Source: Streptomyces sp. 1222.5 (GTDB taxonomy: Bacteria > Actinomycetota > Actinomycetes > Streptomycetales > Streptomycetaceae). From it: a DNA stretch of 64,000 nucleotides. The position numbers were made by a program, and so were the translations under genes. Numbering within the stretch: the first letter of the stretch is position 1; the number at the start of each line of letters is the position of its first letter. Below, piece after piece: positions 43,468 to 51,421 of the stretch. The notes below the pieces were generated by a model that saw only the letters and a program-made list of their open reading frames with translations, was not told the DNA's origin and did not search any database. The stretch is from contig NZ_FNSZ01000001.1 in NCBI RefSeq assembly GCF_900105245.1, forward strand, positions 4,526,001 through 4,590,000. The letters are read 5' to 3'.

Positions 43468-44928
43468 GTGAGCACCGAGAACGAGGGCAACGCGGTACCC
43501 CCGGCCCCGTCCGCACCTCCCGTGCCGGTGGCCTCTCCCGCCGCTTCCCCGCAGGGCCCCGCGCCCGACGGGAACGCGCCGACGGCCCCGCTGCCGCCGG
43601 TGCCCCAGGACACCCGGGCAGCCGCCCACGAGCAGGACCCGGCCTTCGGTCAGGCCGCCGCGCACCAGGCGGGCCCGGCCCCCGACGGCTCCTGGCCGCC
43701 CCCGCCGCCGTCCACCCCGTCCTACGGCGACGGCGGTGCCGGAGGCTACGGCGGCGCGGGCGGCACCGGCTGGGGGGCCTCGTACCAGCAGCCCGCCCCG
43801 AAGCCCCGCAACGGGCGCGGCGGTCTGGTCGCCGCGGTCCTGGTGGCCGCGCTGGTCGCCGGCGGTCTGGGCGGTGGCCTCGGCTACACCCTGGCCCGGG
43901 ACAACGACAGCGGCGGCTCCACCACCGTCTCGGCCTCCGACAGCGGGGCCGCGCAGGTCAAGCGTGCTCCCGGCACGATCGCCAACGTGGCCGCCCGGGC
44001 CCTGCCCAGCACGGTCACCATCGAGGCCGAGAGCAGCAACGGCGAGGGCGGCACGGGCACCGGCTTCGTCTTCGACAAGCAGGGCCACATCGTCACCAAC
44101 AACCACGTGGTCGCCGACGCGGTGGACGGTGGCAAGCTCACGGCCACCTTCCCCGACGGCAAGAAGTACGACGCCGAGATCGTCGGCCACGCGCAGGGCT
44201 ACGACGTCGCCGTCATCAAGCTCAAGAACGCGCCGTCCGACCTGAACCCGCTCGCCCTCGGCAACTCCGACAAGGTGGCCGTCGGCGACGAGACCATCGC
44301 CATCGGCGCCCCCTTCGGCCTGTCCAACACGGTGACGACCGGCATCATCAGCGCCAAGGACCGCCCCGTCGCCTCCAGCGACGGCAGCTCCAGCAGCAAG
44401 GCGTCGTACATGAGCGCCCTGCAGACCGACGCGTCCATCAACCCGGGCAACTCGGGCGGCCCGCTGCTGGACGCCTCCGGCGCGGTCATCGGCATCAACT
44501 CCGCGATCCAGTCCAGCAGCAGCGGCGGCTTCGGCTCCGGCCAGTCCGGCTCGATCGGCCTGGGCTTCGCGATCCCGATCAACCAGGCGAAGTACGTCGC
44601 CCAGCAGCTGATCAAGACCGGCAAGCCGGTGTACGCGAAGATCGGCGCGTCCGTCTCCCTGGAGGACTCCACCGACGGCGCGAAGATCACCGACCAGGGC
44701 GCGGCGGGCGCCGCGGCGGTCGAGACGGGCGGCCCGGCCGACAAGGCCGGCCTCAAGCCCGGCGACGTCATCATCAAGCTCGACGACCACGTGATCGACA
44801 GCGGCCCGACCCTGATCGGCGAGATCTGGACCCACAAGCCGGGCGACAAGGTCAAGATCACCTACAAGCGGGGCGGCCAGGAGCACACCGTGGACCTGGC
44901 GCTGGGCTCGCGCGACGGCGACAGCTGA
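43468..44928 (+). CDS. HtrA/DegP-like membrane-anchored serine protease with PDZ domain
   Basis: A 486-residue protease. A Pro/Ala/Gly-rich cytoplasmic N-terminus (1-115) precedes one membrane span (119-140), then an outward-facing trypsin-like domain with H213 (VTNNHVV), D246 (YDVAVIKL) and S329 (NPGNSGGPL), and a C-terminal PDZ domain (ADKAGLKPGDVIIKLDDHVI). It should act in quality control of extracytoplasmic proteins. GAGGAGAAG lies just before the GTG. An AT-rich CCTATATAAAG near 43347-43357 is a possible -10 region. Confidence 0.93.
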   Translation: MSTENEGNAVPPAPSAPPVPVASPAASPQGPAPDGNAPTAPLPPVPQDTRAAAHEQDPAFGQAAAHQAGPAPDGSWPPPPPSTPSYGDGGAGGYGGAGGTGWGASYQQPAPKPRNGRGGLVAAVLVAALVAGGLGGGLGYTLARDNDSGGSTTVSASDSGAAQVKRAPGTIANVAARALPSTVTIEAESSNGEGGTGTGFVFDKQGHIVTNNHVVADAVDGGKLTATFPDGKKYDAEIVGHAQGYDVAVIKLKNAPSDLNPLALGNSDKVAVGDETIAIGAPFGLSNTVTTGIISAKDRPVASSDGSSSSKASYMSALQTDASINPGNSGGPLLDASGAVIGINSAIQSSSSGGFGSGQSGSIGLGFAIPINQAKYVAQQLIKTGKPVYAKIGASVSLEDSTDGAKITDQGAAGAAAVETGGPADKAGLKPGDVIIKLDDHVIDSGPTLIGEIWTHKPGDKVKITYKRGGQEHTVDLALGSRDGDS

Positions 44929-44952
44929 CACCGGCGGGCGGTACGCGCGCAC

Positions 44953-44980
44953 AGGGGTGCCTCTCCACGGGGGCACCCCT
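44953..44980 (+). terminator. Terminator after the HtrA gene
   Basis: AGGGGTGCC (44953-44961) and GGCACCCCT (44972-44980) form a 9-bp stem, followed by TT. Confidence 0.75.
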
Positions 44981-45203
44981 TTCGCGTGCCATCACCGCGC
45001 CCACCACCAACTCACGGCCTCTGTGGGCGGCTTGGCCACCACTCGTCCGTCACCACGGAAAACGACTTGTCCGGGCGGCCGTGACGCCCGCACGATCTCC
45101 CCATGACCACCATCACCGCACTCCTGCCGCTGTCCGCCGCCGTCCGATCGGCGCGCGCCCAGCAGCAGACCGGCCGACCGTGGAGACCGACGCCCGTCTC
45201 CGC

Positions 45204-45836
45204 ATGAGCGCGGCCCTCGTCGCGGGGCTCCTCGCCGGCTATGGCATCGCCATGCCCGTGGGAGCGGTCGCGGCGTACCTCGTGGCGCTGACCGCCCGGA
45301 CCTCCTTGCGGATCGGCGCCTGTGCCGCCCTCGGAGTGGCGACCGCCGACGGCCTGTACGCGGCGATCGCCGTGATCGGAGGCTCCGCGCTGACGCGCGT
45401 CGTCGAACCGGTCGCGCCGCAGCTGCGCTGGGGCGCCGCCCTGGTCCTCCTCGCGCTGGCGGCGCACAGCGCGGCAACGGCGATCGCCCGTCACCGCACC
45501 CCGCGGACGGCGTCCCGCACCGACGACGCGCCCCTGGGCCCCGCGCGGGCCTATCTGGGGCTGTGGGGCATCACGATGGCGAACCCGCTCACCGTGATCT
45601 ACTTCGCGGCCCTCGTGCTCGGCAGCCAGACCGGTGCGGCGGCCGACGCCCCGGAGCGGACCGTGTTCGTGCTCGCCGCCTTCGCGGCCTCCAGCAGCTG
45701 GCAGTTGCTGCTCGCCGGCGGGGGAGCACTGCTCGGCCGGCTGCTGACCGGCAGCCGCGGGCGGCTCCTCACCGCCCTGGCCTCCAGCGCCGTGATCACC
45801 GCACTCGCCGCCCGCATGCTCCTCGTACCGCCGTGA
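45204..45836 (+). CDS. LysE-family amino-acid exporter
   Basis: A 210-residue membrane protein with six spans. The N-terminal AGLLAGYGIAMPVGAVAAYL is the LysE/RhtB signature, and WGITMANPLTVIYFAALVLG and SSWQLLLAGGGALLG are conserved. It would export amino acids or similar molecules. The start is uncertain: ATG 45204 lacks a good ribosome site, and GTG 45180 is in frame. An ATG at 45103 in another frame (MTTITALLPLSA...) also looks like a plausible gene start and hints at a lost or gained base between them. Confidence 0.8.
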   Translation: MSAALVAGLLAGYGIAMPVGAVAAYLVALTARTSLRIGACAALGVATADGLYAAIAVIGGSALTRVVEPVAPQLRWGAALVLLALAAHSAATAIARHRTPRTASRTDDAPLGPARAYLGLWGITMANPLTVIYFAALVLGSQTGAAADAPERTVFVLAAFAASSSWQLLLAGGGALLGRLLTGSRGRLLTALASSAVITALAARMLLVPP

Positions 45837-45942
45837 CGGGCGCGGGCGAACGGAGCGGGCGGCCGCATGGGGACCACGCCGCCCGCCGGGCGCCCGCTCC
45901 CGGTACGCTGTACCCGCTCCGTCCCAGGTGGCACGGGGACGA

Positions 45943-46027
45943 GGTGGGTTGCCCGAGCGGCCTAAGGGAACGGTCTTGAAAACCGTCGTGGCGCGAGTCA
46001 CCGTGGGTTCAAATCCCACACCCACCG
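45943..46027 (+). tRNA. tRNA-Ser (anticodon UGA)
   Basis: An 85-base class II tRNA. Acceptor GGTGGGT pairs with ACCCACC (46020-46026), discriminator G. The anticodon loop TCTTGAAAA carries TGA. A long variable arm (CGTGGCGCGAGTCACC) and T-loop GGTTCAAATCC fit serine. CCA is not encoded. Confidence 0.96.
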
Positions 46028-46037
46028 CCCTGCGGAA

Positions 46038-46076
46038 CGGCCCCTGACCAGGTAGCGGATACCGGGTCGGGGGCCG
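46038..46076 (+). terminator. Terminator after tRNA-Ser(UGA)
   Basis: CGGCCCCTGACC and GGTCGGGGGCCG pair over 12 bp with one G-U, beginning 10 bases after the tRNA. Confidence 0.7.
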
Positions 46077-46203
46077 ATTCGCGGACCGGGGCCGCGCGGT
46101 CGCCGACACGGTCCCGCGGGCAGAGGATGGAACCGACGGAGCCGGCAGGCGGACCCGGCCGTACCGAACGCCGGGACGCGGCGGCCGGAAGGAGGCGCTC
46201 CTC

Positions 46204-46452
46204 ATGCCCCAGTTCATGGATGTCCACCACGGGATGCAGGGCATCACGGCGGACCAGCTGATGGAGGCCCACCGGGCCGACCTCGCCATCGAGCACGACG
46301 AAGGCGTCCACTTCGAACGGGCCTGGGCGGACCCGGCGTCCGGCACGGTGTACTGCCTCTCGGCGGCACCCTCGGCGGACGCCGTCCAGCGCGTCCACGA
46401 GCGGACCGGGCACCCGGCCGACGAGATCCACCCGGTCCCCGTGAGCATCTGA
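46204..46452 (+). CDS. DUF4242 / SCO4226-type nickel-binding protein
   Basis: An 82-residue ferredoxin-like fold protein: MPQFMDVHHGMQGITADQLMEAHRADLAIEHDEGVHFERAWADPASGTVYCLSAAPSADAVQ. The family member SCO4226 of S. coelicolor was shown to bind nickel; VHHGM and the internal His/Glu are likely ligands here. Physiological role unknown. GGAAGGAGG precedes the ATG. Monocistronic behind the tRNA. Confidence 0.85.
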   Translation: MPQFMDVHHGMQGITADQLMEAHRADLAIEHDEGVHFERAWADPASGTVYCLSAAPSADAVQRVHERTGHPADEIHPVPVSI

Positions 46453-46688
46453 CCACCGGCCGAGGGCGCGCGCACCGGCGCCGGCCACCGAGCGGCGCCC
46501 GCCGCCGGGCAGGTGAGGCGGTGGCGGGAGTGGTGTGCCGCGCCCGTCACAGGATCCGCGCGTGGTGACGGCGGTGTTCCGAGTCCGTCACACGGGCCGC
46601 CGCGGTGCTGCGGTCGCGCACGGGCGGGCACTACGGTCCGGAACGGAGCGGCCGGCCGGGCCGCCCGTGACCAGGGGGGAAGTTCCAC

Positions 46689-47366
46689 ATGCATGCCCAC
46701 CGCCGCAGACCCGTCGCCGTCGCCCTCGCCGCCGTCGCGCTGGCCGCCGTACTCACCGGATGTCAGGGGGACGACGAGGCGGCCGGCTCGGACGGCACCC
46801 CCGGCGCCGGTGCCACGGCCGCCTCGGCGCCCGGCAAGGCCGGTACCCACAAGGCAGGCACCGGCAAGGGGGGAAAGAGCGAAGGCGCGGGCAAGGGCGG
46901 CGGCACGGCGGGCGCCGGCGGCGGGGCGACCGCCACGCCGTCCGGCAAGGCCACCGGACCGGCCGGGCCCGCCAAGAGTGCGGCGCCGTCCGCCGGCTGT
47001 GTCACCAAGGCGCCGGATCCGGACCACGTCGACCCCGACGAGTTCGCGCTCTACCGCGTCGAGGAACTACCCGCCTCCACCGGCAAGGTGAACCTCGTCA
47101 TCCAGCACGGCGCCTGGGGGTGCGCCGGCGGTGACGGCGAGGGCGCGCCGTTCGTCGTCACCGGCGAGGACAGCCGCTGGGCCCTGGACCAGGCCGCGTA
47201 CGTCACCGCCACCAACCCGGTCACCGACGGCAGCGAGAACCGGCGCATCGGTGTGCAGGAGCTGATCGACTGGGTCGAGGCGCACCCGGACTCCGGGCTG
47301 GTGTTCAAGTACGAGACCGGCGAGGACGGTTCCATCGACCGCCTGGAGCAGGTCTACGCGCCGTAG
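46689..47366 (+). CDS. Secreted lipoprotein of unknown function
   Basis: A 225-residue lipoprotein. Signal peptide VAVALAAVALAAVLTGC ends in the lipobox LTGC. A long low-complexity Gly/Ala/Lys/Thr linker (about 30-100: GKGGKSEGAGKGGGTAGAGG) extends the folded C-terminal domain from the membrane. That domain contains two cysteines (SAGCVTK and WGCAGGDG) and a repeat-free alpha/beta pattern (QAAYVTATNPVTDGSENRRIGVQELIDWVEA). No family recognised. GGGGGGAAG precedes the ATG. Confidence 0.75.
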   Translation: MHAHRRRPVAVALAAVALAAVLTGCQGDDEAAGSDGTPGAGATAASAPGKAGTHKAGTGKGGKSEGAGKGGGTAGAGGGATATPSGKATGPAGPAKSAAPSAGCVTKAPDPDHVDPDEFALYRVEELPASTGKVNLVIQHGAWGCAGGDGEGAPFVVTGEDSRWALDQAAYVTATNPVTDGSENRRIGVQELIDWVEAHPDSGLVFKYETGEDGSIDRLEQVYAP

Positions 47367-47391
47367 CGCCCGAGGTCTCCCGCGCGCAGGA

Positions 47392-47421
47392 AGGGGTGCC
47401 TCCGTTGGAGGGGCACCCTTT
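47392..47421 (+). terminator. Terminator after the lipoprotein gene
   Basis: AAGGGGTGCCTCC and GGAGGGGCACCCTT form a slightly bulged stem around GTT, followed by TTCC; similar in sequence to the terminator at 44953. Confidence 0.7.
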
Positions 47422-47461
47422 CCGGTGCGTGCGGTGGTCACCCGCCGCTCCCCCCGGCTTC

Positions 47462-48334
47462 TCAGGGCTGGTGCCCGGTCATCCGGGCCGCCGAGGCGAT
47501 CGTCGCGCGGGCCTCGCGTTCGGACAGGCCGGTGTGGCGGGCCGCCTCGGTCAGCGGGTCGGCCAGGGCGGGGCCGATGCCGTTCTCGTAGGCGCGGCAG
47601 GCGGCCCAGAACAGACGGGTGTTGCGCTGGCCCTCGTGGGCGGAGAGGACGAAGTGCACCAGCCCGCGGCCGTGGTCGCCGGGTGCGGGCGGGGCCGGGT
47701 GGCTCGCCCGGGGCGGTGGCAGGAGCAGGCGGAGCAGGGAGGGCGGGCAGGTGGCGGGGGCCAGGTGCGCGGTGCCGGGGGCGGTGGCGTAGACGCCGTG
47801 GTCGGTGCGGGAGCCGGGGCCCACGAGGTAGCCGCCGGCGCCCCGGATGTCGATGCCGGGGGCGAGGCGTCCGGCCGAGTTCGGTACGACGACGTCCGGC
47901 GGGCCGGTCAGCCACAGGTGCCGGCCGCCGCTCGGGGTGAGGACGACGACCGTCTCCGGGATCGTGAACAGATGGCGCAGGGCCAGCTCGCGCAGGGCGA
48001 CCGAGGAATCCGTGTCGGACTTGGTGTCCAGGTCGACACCGATCAGGTGGTACGGCGGCAGTCCGCAGGCGATGCCGTAGCCGGTGGCCCAGGGGGCGGC
48101 GGCGAAGAGCTCTCGGATGCGGCCAGGGTCGGTGGAGGCGTCGTACACGCCGTGCCCGAGGCGGCCGCACTCGCCGTGGCAGCGCGACCCCGCCGGGTCG
48201 GGTTCGGTCCGGTGCGGCGAGCGCAGCGCGGGGAGTTTCGTCCGGGAGAGGGGGAGGACGGCGAGGCCGCGCTCGGCGGCCGACAGGGCGTGTGCGAGGG
48301 CCAGCGTCGTGGTCTGCCGGTCGATGGTGGCCAT
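47462..48334 (-). CDS. Bifunctional DNA primase/polymerase (prim-pol) domain protein
   Basis: A 290-residue protein of the prim-pol family. LALAHALSAAERGLAVLPLSRTK opens the fold, ...GYGIACGLPPYHLIGVDLDTKSD contains the metal-binding DxD (VDLD), and TPSGGRHLWLTGP and GIDIRGAGGYLVGPGS complete the motif set seen in replication prim-pols. The C-terminal helical tail (ARATIASAARMTG) resembles a small helicase-linker region, but no helicase follows. The ATG at 48334 has GGAG upstream. Such stand-alone proteins are common in Streptomyces chromosomes; function is unproven. Confidence 0.85.
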   Translation of the reverse strand: MATIDRQTTTLALAHALSAAERGLAVLPLSRTKLPALRSPHRTEPDPAGSRCHGECGRLGHGVYDASTDPGRIRELFAAAPWATGYGIACGLPPYHLIGVDLDTKSDTDSSVALRELALRHLFTIPETVVVLTPSGGRHLWLTGPPDVVVPNSAGRLAPGIDIRGAGGYLVGPGSRTDHGVYATAPGTAHLAPATCPPSLLRLLLPPPRASHPAPPAPGDHGRGLVHFVLSAHEGQRNTRLFWAACRAYENGIGPALADPLTEAARHTGLSEREARATIASAARMTGHQP

Positions 48335-48703
48335 GGCTCCATGTTCGTACGCATGTTCGAAAAAGGGAAGAGGGGGGGTCGCGGCACGCCGGAATGATGG
48401 CGGATTGGCAGGAAATATGCCGTAACGATTCCTCTCGTGTGGCGCTTGAATGCTGAACATCCGTTCTCGCCCGGATCGGGTCGGGAGGGGCGGAAAGGTG
48501 GTGATGGGGGTTTATCGACTTGTCATCACGCTTGCGTGCGAATTGCGCCTTAGGGGGTGGTTCGCCGGGGATTCGGTGGGCAACTCTGGTTGCGCGACGT
48601 CGTCCACGACAGTCGGGGCGGTCGGCCAACTGCTCTGACGCAAGCCGTAGTTCACGTACTTGTGGCCCTAGGGCCGCTCAGTGCTTGGTTCTGGAGGAAC
48701 AAC
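48335..48703. other. Divergent intergenic region
   Basis: No gene is supported. It contains an exact 8-bp direct repeat (48340-48359) in front of the prim-pol gene and a relatively AT-rich leader before the small secreted protein. Frames crossing it lack good codon bias. Confidence 0.5.
48340..48359. repeat. Direct repeat in the prim-pol upstream region
   Basis: CATGTTCG-TACG-CATGTTCG: two identical 8-mers 12 bp apart, so on one face of the helix approximately. It ends 6 bases before the prim-pol start codon and could be an operator. Confidence 0.5.
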
Positions 48704-49015
48704 ATGGCAAGCATCCGTACCGCCCGCGTTCTCGCCGCCGTCGCCGCGCTCCCCCTCGCAGCCGCCCTCTTCACCGGCGTCGCGACCGCGGACAACGGCG
48801 CCTTCGCGGGCGACGGATCGAACGCGGGAGTGGCGTCCGTCGTCGGCAGCGGGGTCGGCCACGACAACAACGGCAACTCGTCCACCACACAGCAGAACGC
48901 GGTCGGCTCAGGGGCCTCGAATCAGAGCAGCACCGCGCAGGTGAACGGCTCCGCGTTCACGGCCATCCAGCAGGGCAACGAGAACGTCGCCATCCGCTTC
49001 ACCCGCCTCTGGTGA
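48704..49015 (+). CDS. Small secreted Asn/Gln/Ser-rich protein with curlin-like motif
   Basis: A 103-residue protein with a clear signal peptide (RTARVLAAVAALPLAAALFTGVATA, residues 5-29). The mature part is Gly/Asn/Ser/Gln-rich (HDNNGNSSTTQQNAVGSG) like rodlins and other surface proteins. Near the end, S83-x5-Q89-x-G91-x2-N94-x-A96 fits the amyloid curlin repeat consensus, lacking only the last Gln. No catalytic residues. GGAGGAAC lies 7 bases before the ATG. Function unknown; a surface or aerial-hypha role is inferred. Confidence 0.7.
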   Translation: MASIRTARVLAAVAALPLAAALFTGVATADNGAFAGDGSNAGVASVVGSGVGHDNNGNSSTTQQNAVGSGASNQSSTAQVNGSAFTAIQQGNENVAIRFTRLW

Positions 49016-49142
49016 GCGCGGTGCGAGGTTCCTCCACGGGAGGACCTCGCGGGGGTGCTTCGGGGTCGTCACACGTCCGCGCGGCGGTACTTCGGTACCG
49101 CCGCGCAGGCGTTTCCCGGGCGGGCCGGCCGCGGAACCGACC

Positions 49143-49171
49143 TTGACACCACCCACGATCTGACGGACAGT
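49143..49171 (+). promoter_or_regulatory. Likely promoter of the igr-like operon
   Basis: TTGACA (49143-49148), a 17-bp spacer, and GACAGT (49166-49171) fit a housekeeping sigma promoter. The -10 lies inside the operator described next. Confidence 0.55.
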
Positions 49172-49189
49172 CAGAAACTGTCTCGTCAG
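49159..49189. promoter_or_regulatory. Compound operator of TetR type
   Basis: TCTGACGGACAGTCAGA (49159-49175) is an inverted repeat with 6-bp arms around 5 bases. A larger dyad links CTGACGGACAGT (49160-49171) with ACTGTCTCGTCAG (49177-49189), with one gap. It overlaps the -10 region, as for a repressor. The regulator is not adjacent; a TetR-family protein is likely. Confidence 0.7.
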
Positions 49190-49213
49190 ACGAGTGTGGC
49201 CGGGAGGTCCGCC

Positions 49214-50374
49214 GTGCACCTCGCCCCCACCGAGCGGCAGCAGCGCCTGCGAGCCGAGCTCCGCGCCTACTTCCGCGACCTGATGCCGGAGGGCGGCGAG
49301 CCCGCCGACCCGCGCGCCCTGCTGCGCCGCATCGGCGCCGACGGCTGGCTGGGCCTGGGCTGGCCCGCCGCCTACGGGGGCCGCGGCCGGGGCGCGGACG
49401 AGCAGTTCGTGTTCTTCGACGAGGCGTACCGGGCCGGCGCGCCCGTCTCCATGGTCACGCTGAACACGGTCGGCCCCACCCTCATGCAGCACGGCAGCGA
49501 GGCCCAGAAGGCCCACTTCCTGCCCCGGATCCTCAGCGGTGAGCTGGTCTTCGCGATCGGCTACACCGAACCCGGCGCCGGCACCGACCTCGCCTCGCTG
49601 CGCACCAGGGCCGTGCGCGACGGCGACGGCTGGCGGATCGACGGCCAGAAGGTCTTCACCTCCGGCGCCCAGCACGCCGACTGGATCTGGCTCGCCTGCC
49701 GCACCGACCCGGACGCACCCGGTCACCGGGGCATCTCCGTCCTCCTCGTCCCGACCGACGCACCGGGGTTCTCCTGGACGCCGATCGAGACCGTGGGCGG
49801 TCAGACGACGACGGCCACCTACTACGACGGCGTCCGAGTGTCCGCCGGGAACCTCGTCGGCACCGAGCACCAGGGCTGGTCGCTGATCACCGGCCAGCTC
49901 AACCACGAACGCGTCGCGCTGGCGGCCGTCGGGATGCAGGCCGAGGACTTCCTCGCGGCGGTGCTGGACGCCGTCCGTACCCCGGATCCGGTGACCGGGC
50001 GGCGCCGGGTGGACGAGCCGTGGGTGCGGTCGCAGCTGGCGGAGGCGCACGCCCGGCTGGCCGCGACCCGCCTCCTCAACTGGCGTCTCGTCGCCGACCT
50101 GGGGAGCGGCGGGCCCGCCCCCGGCGACGCGAGCGGCGTGAAGTTCGCGGGCACCGAATCGGCGGTCGCGGTGTACCGGATGTGCCAGCACGTGCTGGGG
50201 GCGGACGAGTCGGCGGGGCTGGTCCGTTCCGGATCGCCCGGCGCGTTCGGGGACGGCGAGCTGGAGCGGCTGAACAGGGCGGCGCAGATCAACACGTTCG
50301 GGGGCGGGGTGAGCGAGGTGCAGCGGGAGATCGTCGCGACGATGCGGCTCGGGATGACGAGGGGGCGGAGGTGA
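49214..50374 (+). CDS. Acyl-CoA dehydrogenase, ChsE2/FadE29-like
   Basis: A 386-residue flavoprotein: YTEPGAGTDLASLRTRA and TSGAQHADWIWLACRTD are acyl-CoA dehydrogenase signatures, with the C-terminal GGGVSEVQREIVATMRLG. Length and position match FadE29 (ChsE2) of the mycobacterial igr operon, which pairs with FadE28 to oxidise the three-carbon steroid side chain. The GTG at 49214 follows GGGAGG by 6 bases; upstream sequence in the frame runs through the operator and is not coding. First of five tightly linked genes. Confidence 0.85.
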   Translation: MHLAPTERQQRLRAELRAYFRDLMPEGGEPADPRALLRRIGADGWLGLGWPAAYGGRGRGADEQFVFFDEAYRAGAPVSMVTLNTVGPTLMQHGSEAQKAHFLPRILSGELVFAIGYTEPGAGTDLASLRTRAVRDGDGWRIDGQKVFTSGAQHADWIWLACRTDPDAPGHRGISVLLVPTDAPGFSWTPIETVGGQTTTATYYDGVRVSAGNLVGTEHQGWSLITGQLNHERVALAAVGMQAEDFLAAVLDAVRTPDPVTGRRRVDEPWVRSQLAEAHARLAATRLLNWRLVADLGSGGPAPGDASGVKFAGTESAVAVYRMCQHVLGADESAGLVRSGSPGAFGDGELERLNRAAQINTFGGGVSEVQREIVATMRLGMTRGRR

Positions 50375-51420
50375 GCGGGGCGGGCGGTGAGCCGCGAGGC
50401 GGCGAGGCACGGGTCGGCGGGTCGGCGGAGACGGGCCCGGTGGGCCGGGTGCCGGTGGGCAGGCCGCCGGAGGACGGGAACCGGGCGCCACTGGCAACGC
50501 GGCTCAAGGCGTACGAGGGCCGCCCGGCAGCCGTCGGTGGCGTGGGCAAGGACCCGGTGAATGCGCCGATGATCCGGCACTGGTGCGAGGCGATGGGCGA
50601 CACCGCCCCGGCGTACCGCGGCCCCGACGCCGTCGCCCCGCCCACCATGCTCCAGGTCTGGACGATGGGCGGCCTCTCCGGCCACGAGGGCCGCACGGGC
50701 GCCTACGACGAACTGCTCGCCCTGCTCGACGCGTCGGGCTGCACGGCGGTGGTGGCCACCGACTGCGAGCAGGAGTACCTGCGGCCCCTGCGCCCCGGCG
50801 ACGAGGTCGCGTTCGACTCGGTGATCGAGTCGGTCTCCGACCGCAAGACGACGAAACTGGGCGCGGGACACTTCGTCACGACCCGCACGGACGTCCGCGT
50901 CGGCGGCGATCTGGTCGGCACCCATCGCTTCCGCATCCTCAAGTACGCGCCCGCGCCCACCCGGCCCCGGGCGCGGCGCCCCCACCCGGTGGTCAACCGG
51001 GACAACGAGGGCTTCTGGCGGGGCGTGGCCCAGCACCGGCTGCTCATCCAGCGCTGCACGGACTGCGGCACCCTGCGCCACCCCTGGCTGCCGGGCTGCA
51101 ACGCCTGCGGCGGCCCGGACTGGGACACGGTCGAGGCGGGCGGCGAGGGCACGGTCCACTCCTACGTGGTGATGCACCACCCGCCCTTCCCGGCCTTCAC
51201 GGACGCCGACGAGGACTCCGGCACGGCGGGGCCGTACGCCGTCGGCCTGATCGAACTCGCCGAGGGCGTGCGGATGGTGAGCAACGTGGTCGGGGTGCCG
51301 TACGACAAGGTGCGCATCGGGCTGCCGGTGCGGTTGGAGTTCCGGCGGTACGCGGTCGAGGGCGCCGACGAAGGCACGCTGGACCTGCCCGTCTTCCGGG
51401 TCGTCGAAGGCGAGGGCTGA
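50371..51420 (+). CDS. MaoC hydratase / DUF35 fusion, ChsH2-like
   Basis: A 349-residue two-domain protein. The N-terminal hot-dog domain (about 40-190) contains PMIRHWCEAMGDTAPAYRGPDAVAPPTMLQVW. The C-terminal DUF35 part has a zinc ribbon (C229, C232, C243, C246 in CTDCGTLRHPWLPGCNACGG) and an OB fold. This pairing is diagnostic of ChsH2: the hot-dog half hydrates the steroid enoyl-CoA with ChsH1 and DUF35 docks Ltp2. The N-terminal 40 residues are extra compared with M. tuberculosis (311 residues). GTG overlaps the previous stop. Confidence 0.88.
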   Translation: MSGAGGEPRGGEARVGGSAETGPVGRVPVGRPPEDGNRAPLATRLKAYEGRPAAVGGVGKDPVNAPMIRHWCEAMGDTAPAYRGPDAVAPPTMLQVWTMGGLSGHEGRTGAYDELLALLDASGCTAVVATDCEQEYLRPLRPGDEVAFDSVIESVSDRKTTKLGAGHFVTTRTDVRVGGDLVGTHRFRILKYAPAPTRPRARRPHPVVNRDNEGFWRGVAQHRLLIQRCTDCGTLRHPWLPGCNACGGPDWDTVEAGGEGTVHSYVVMHHPPFPAFTDADEDSGTAGPYAVGLIELAEGVRMVSNVVGVPYDKVRIGLPVRLEFRRYAVEGADEGTLDLPVFRVVEGEG

Positions 51421-51421
51421 C

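Noticed and set aside
48340-48359. SOS (LexA) box upstream of the prim-pol gene
   Set aside because: The actinobacterial SOS box is an inverted repeat (GAAC-N4-GTTC); here the two GTTCG elements are in direct orientation.
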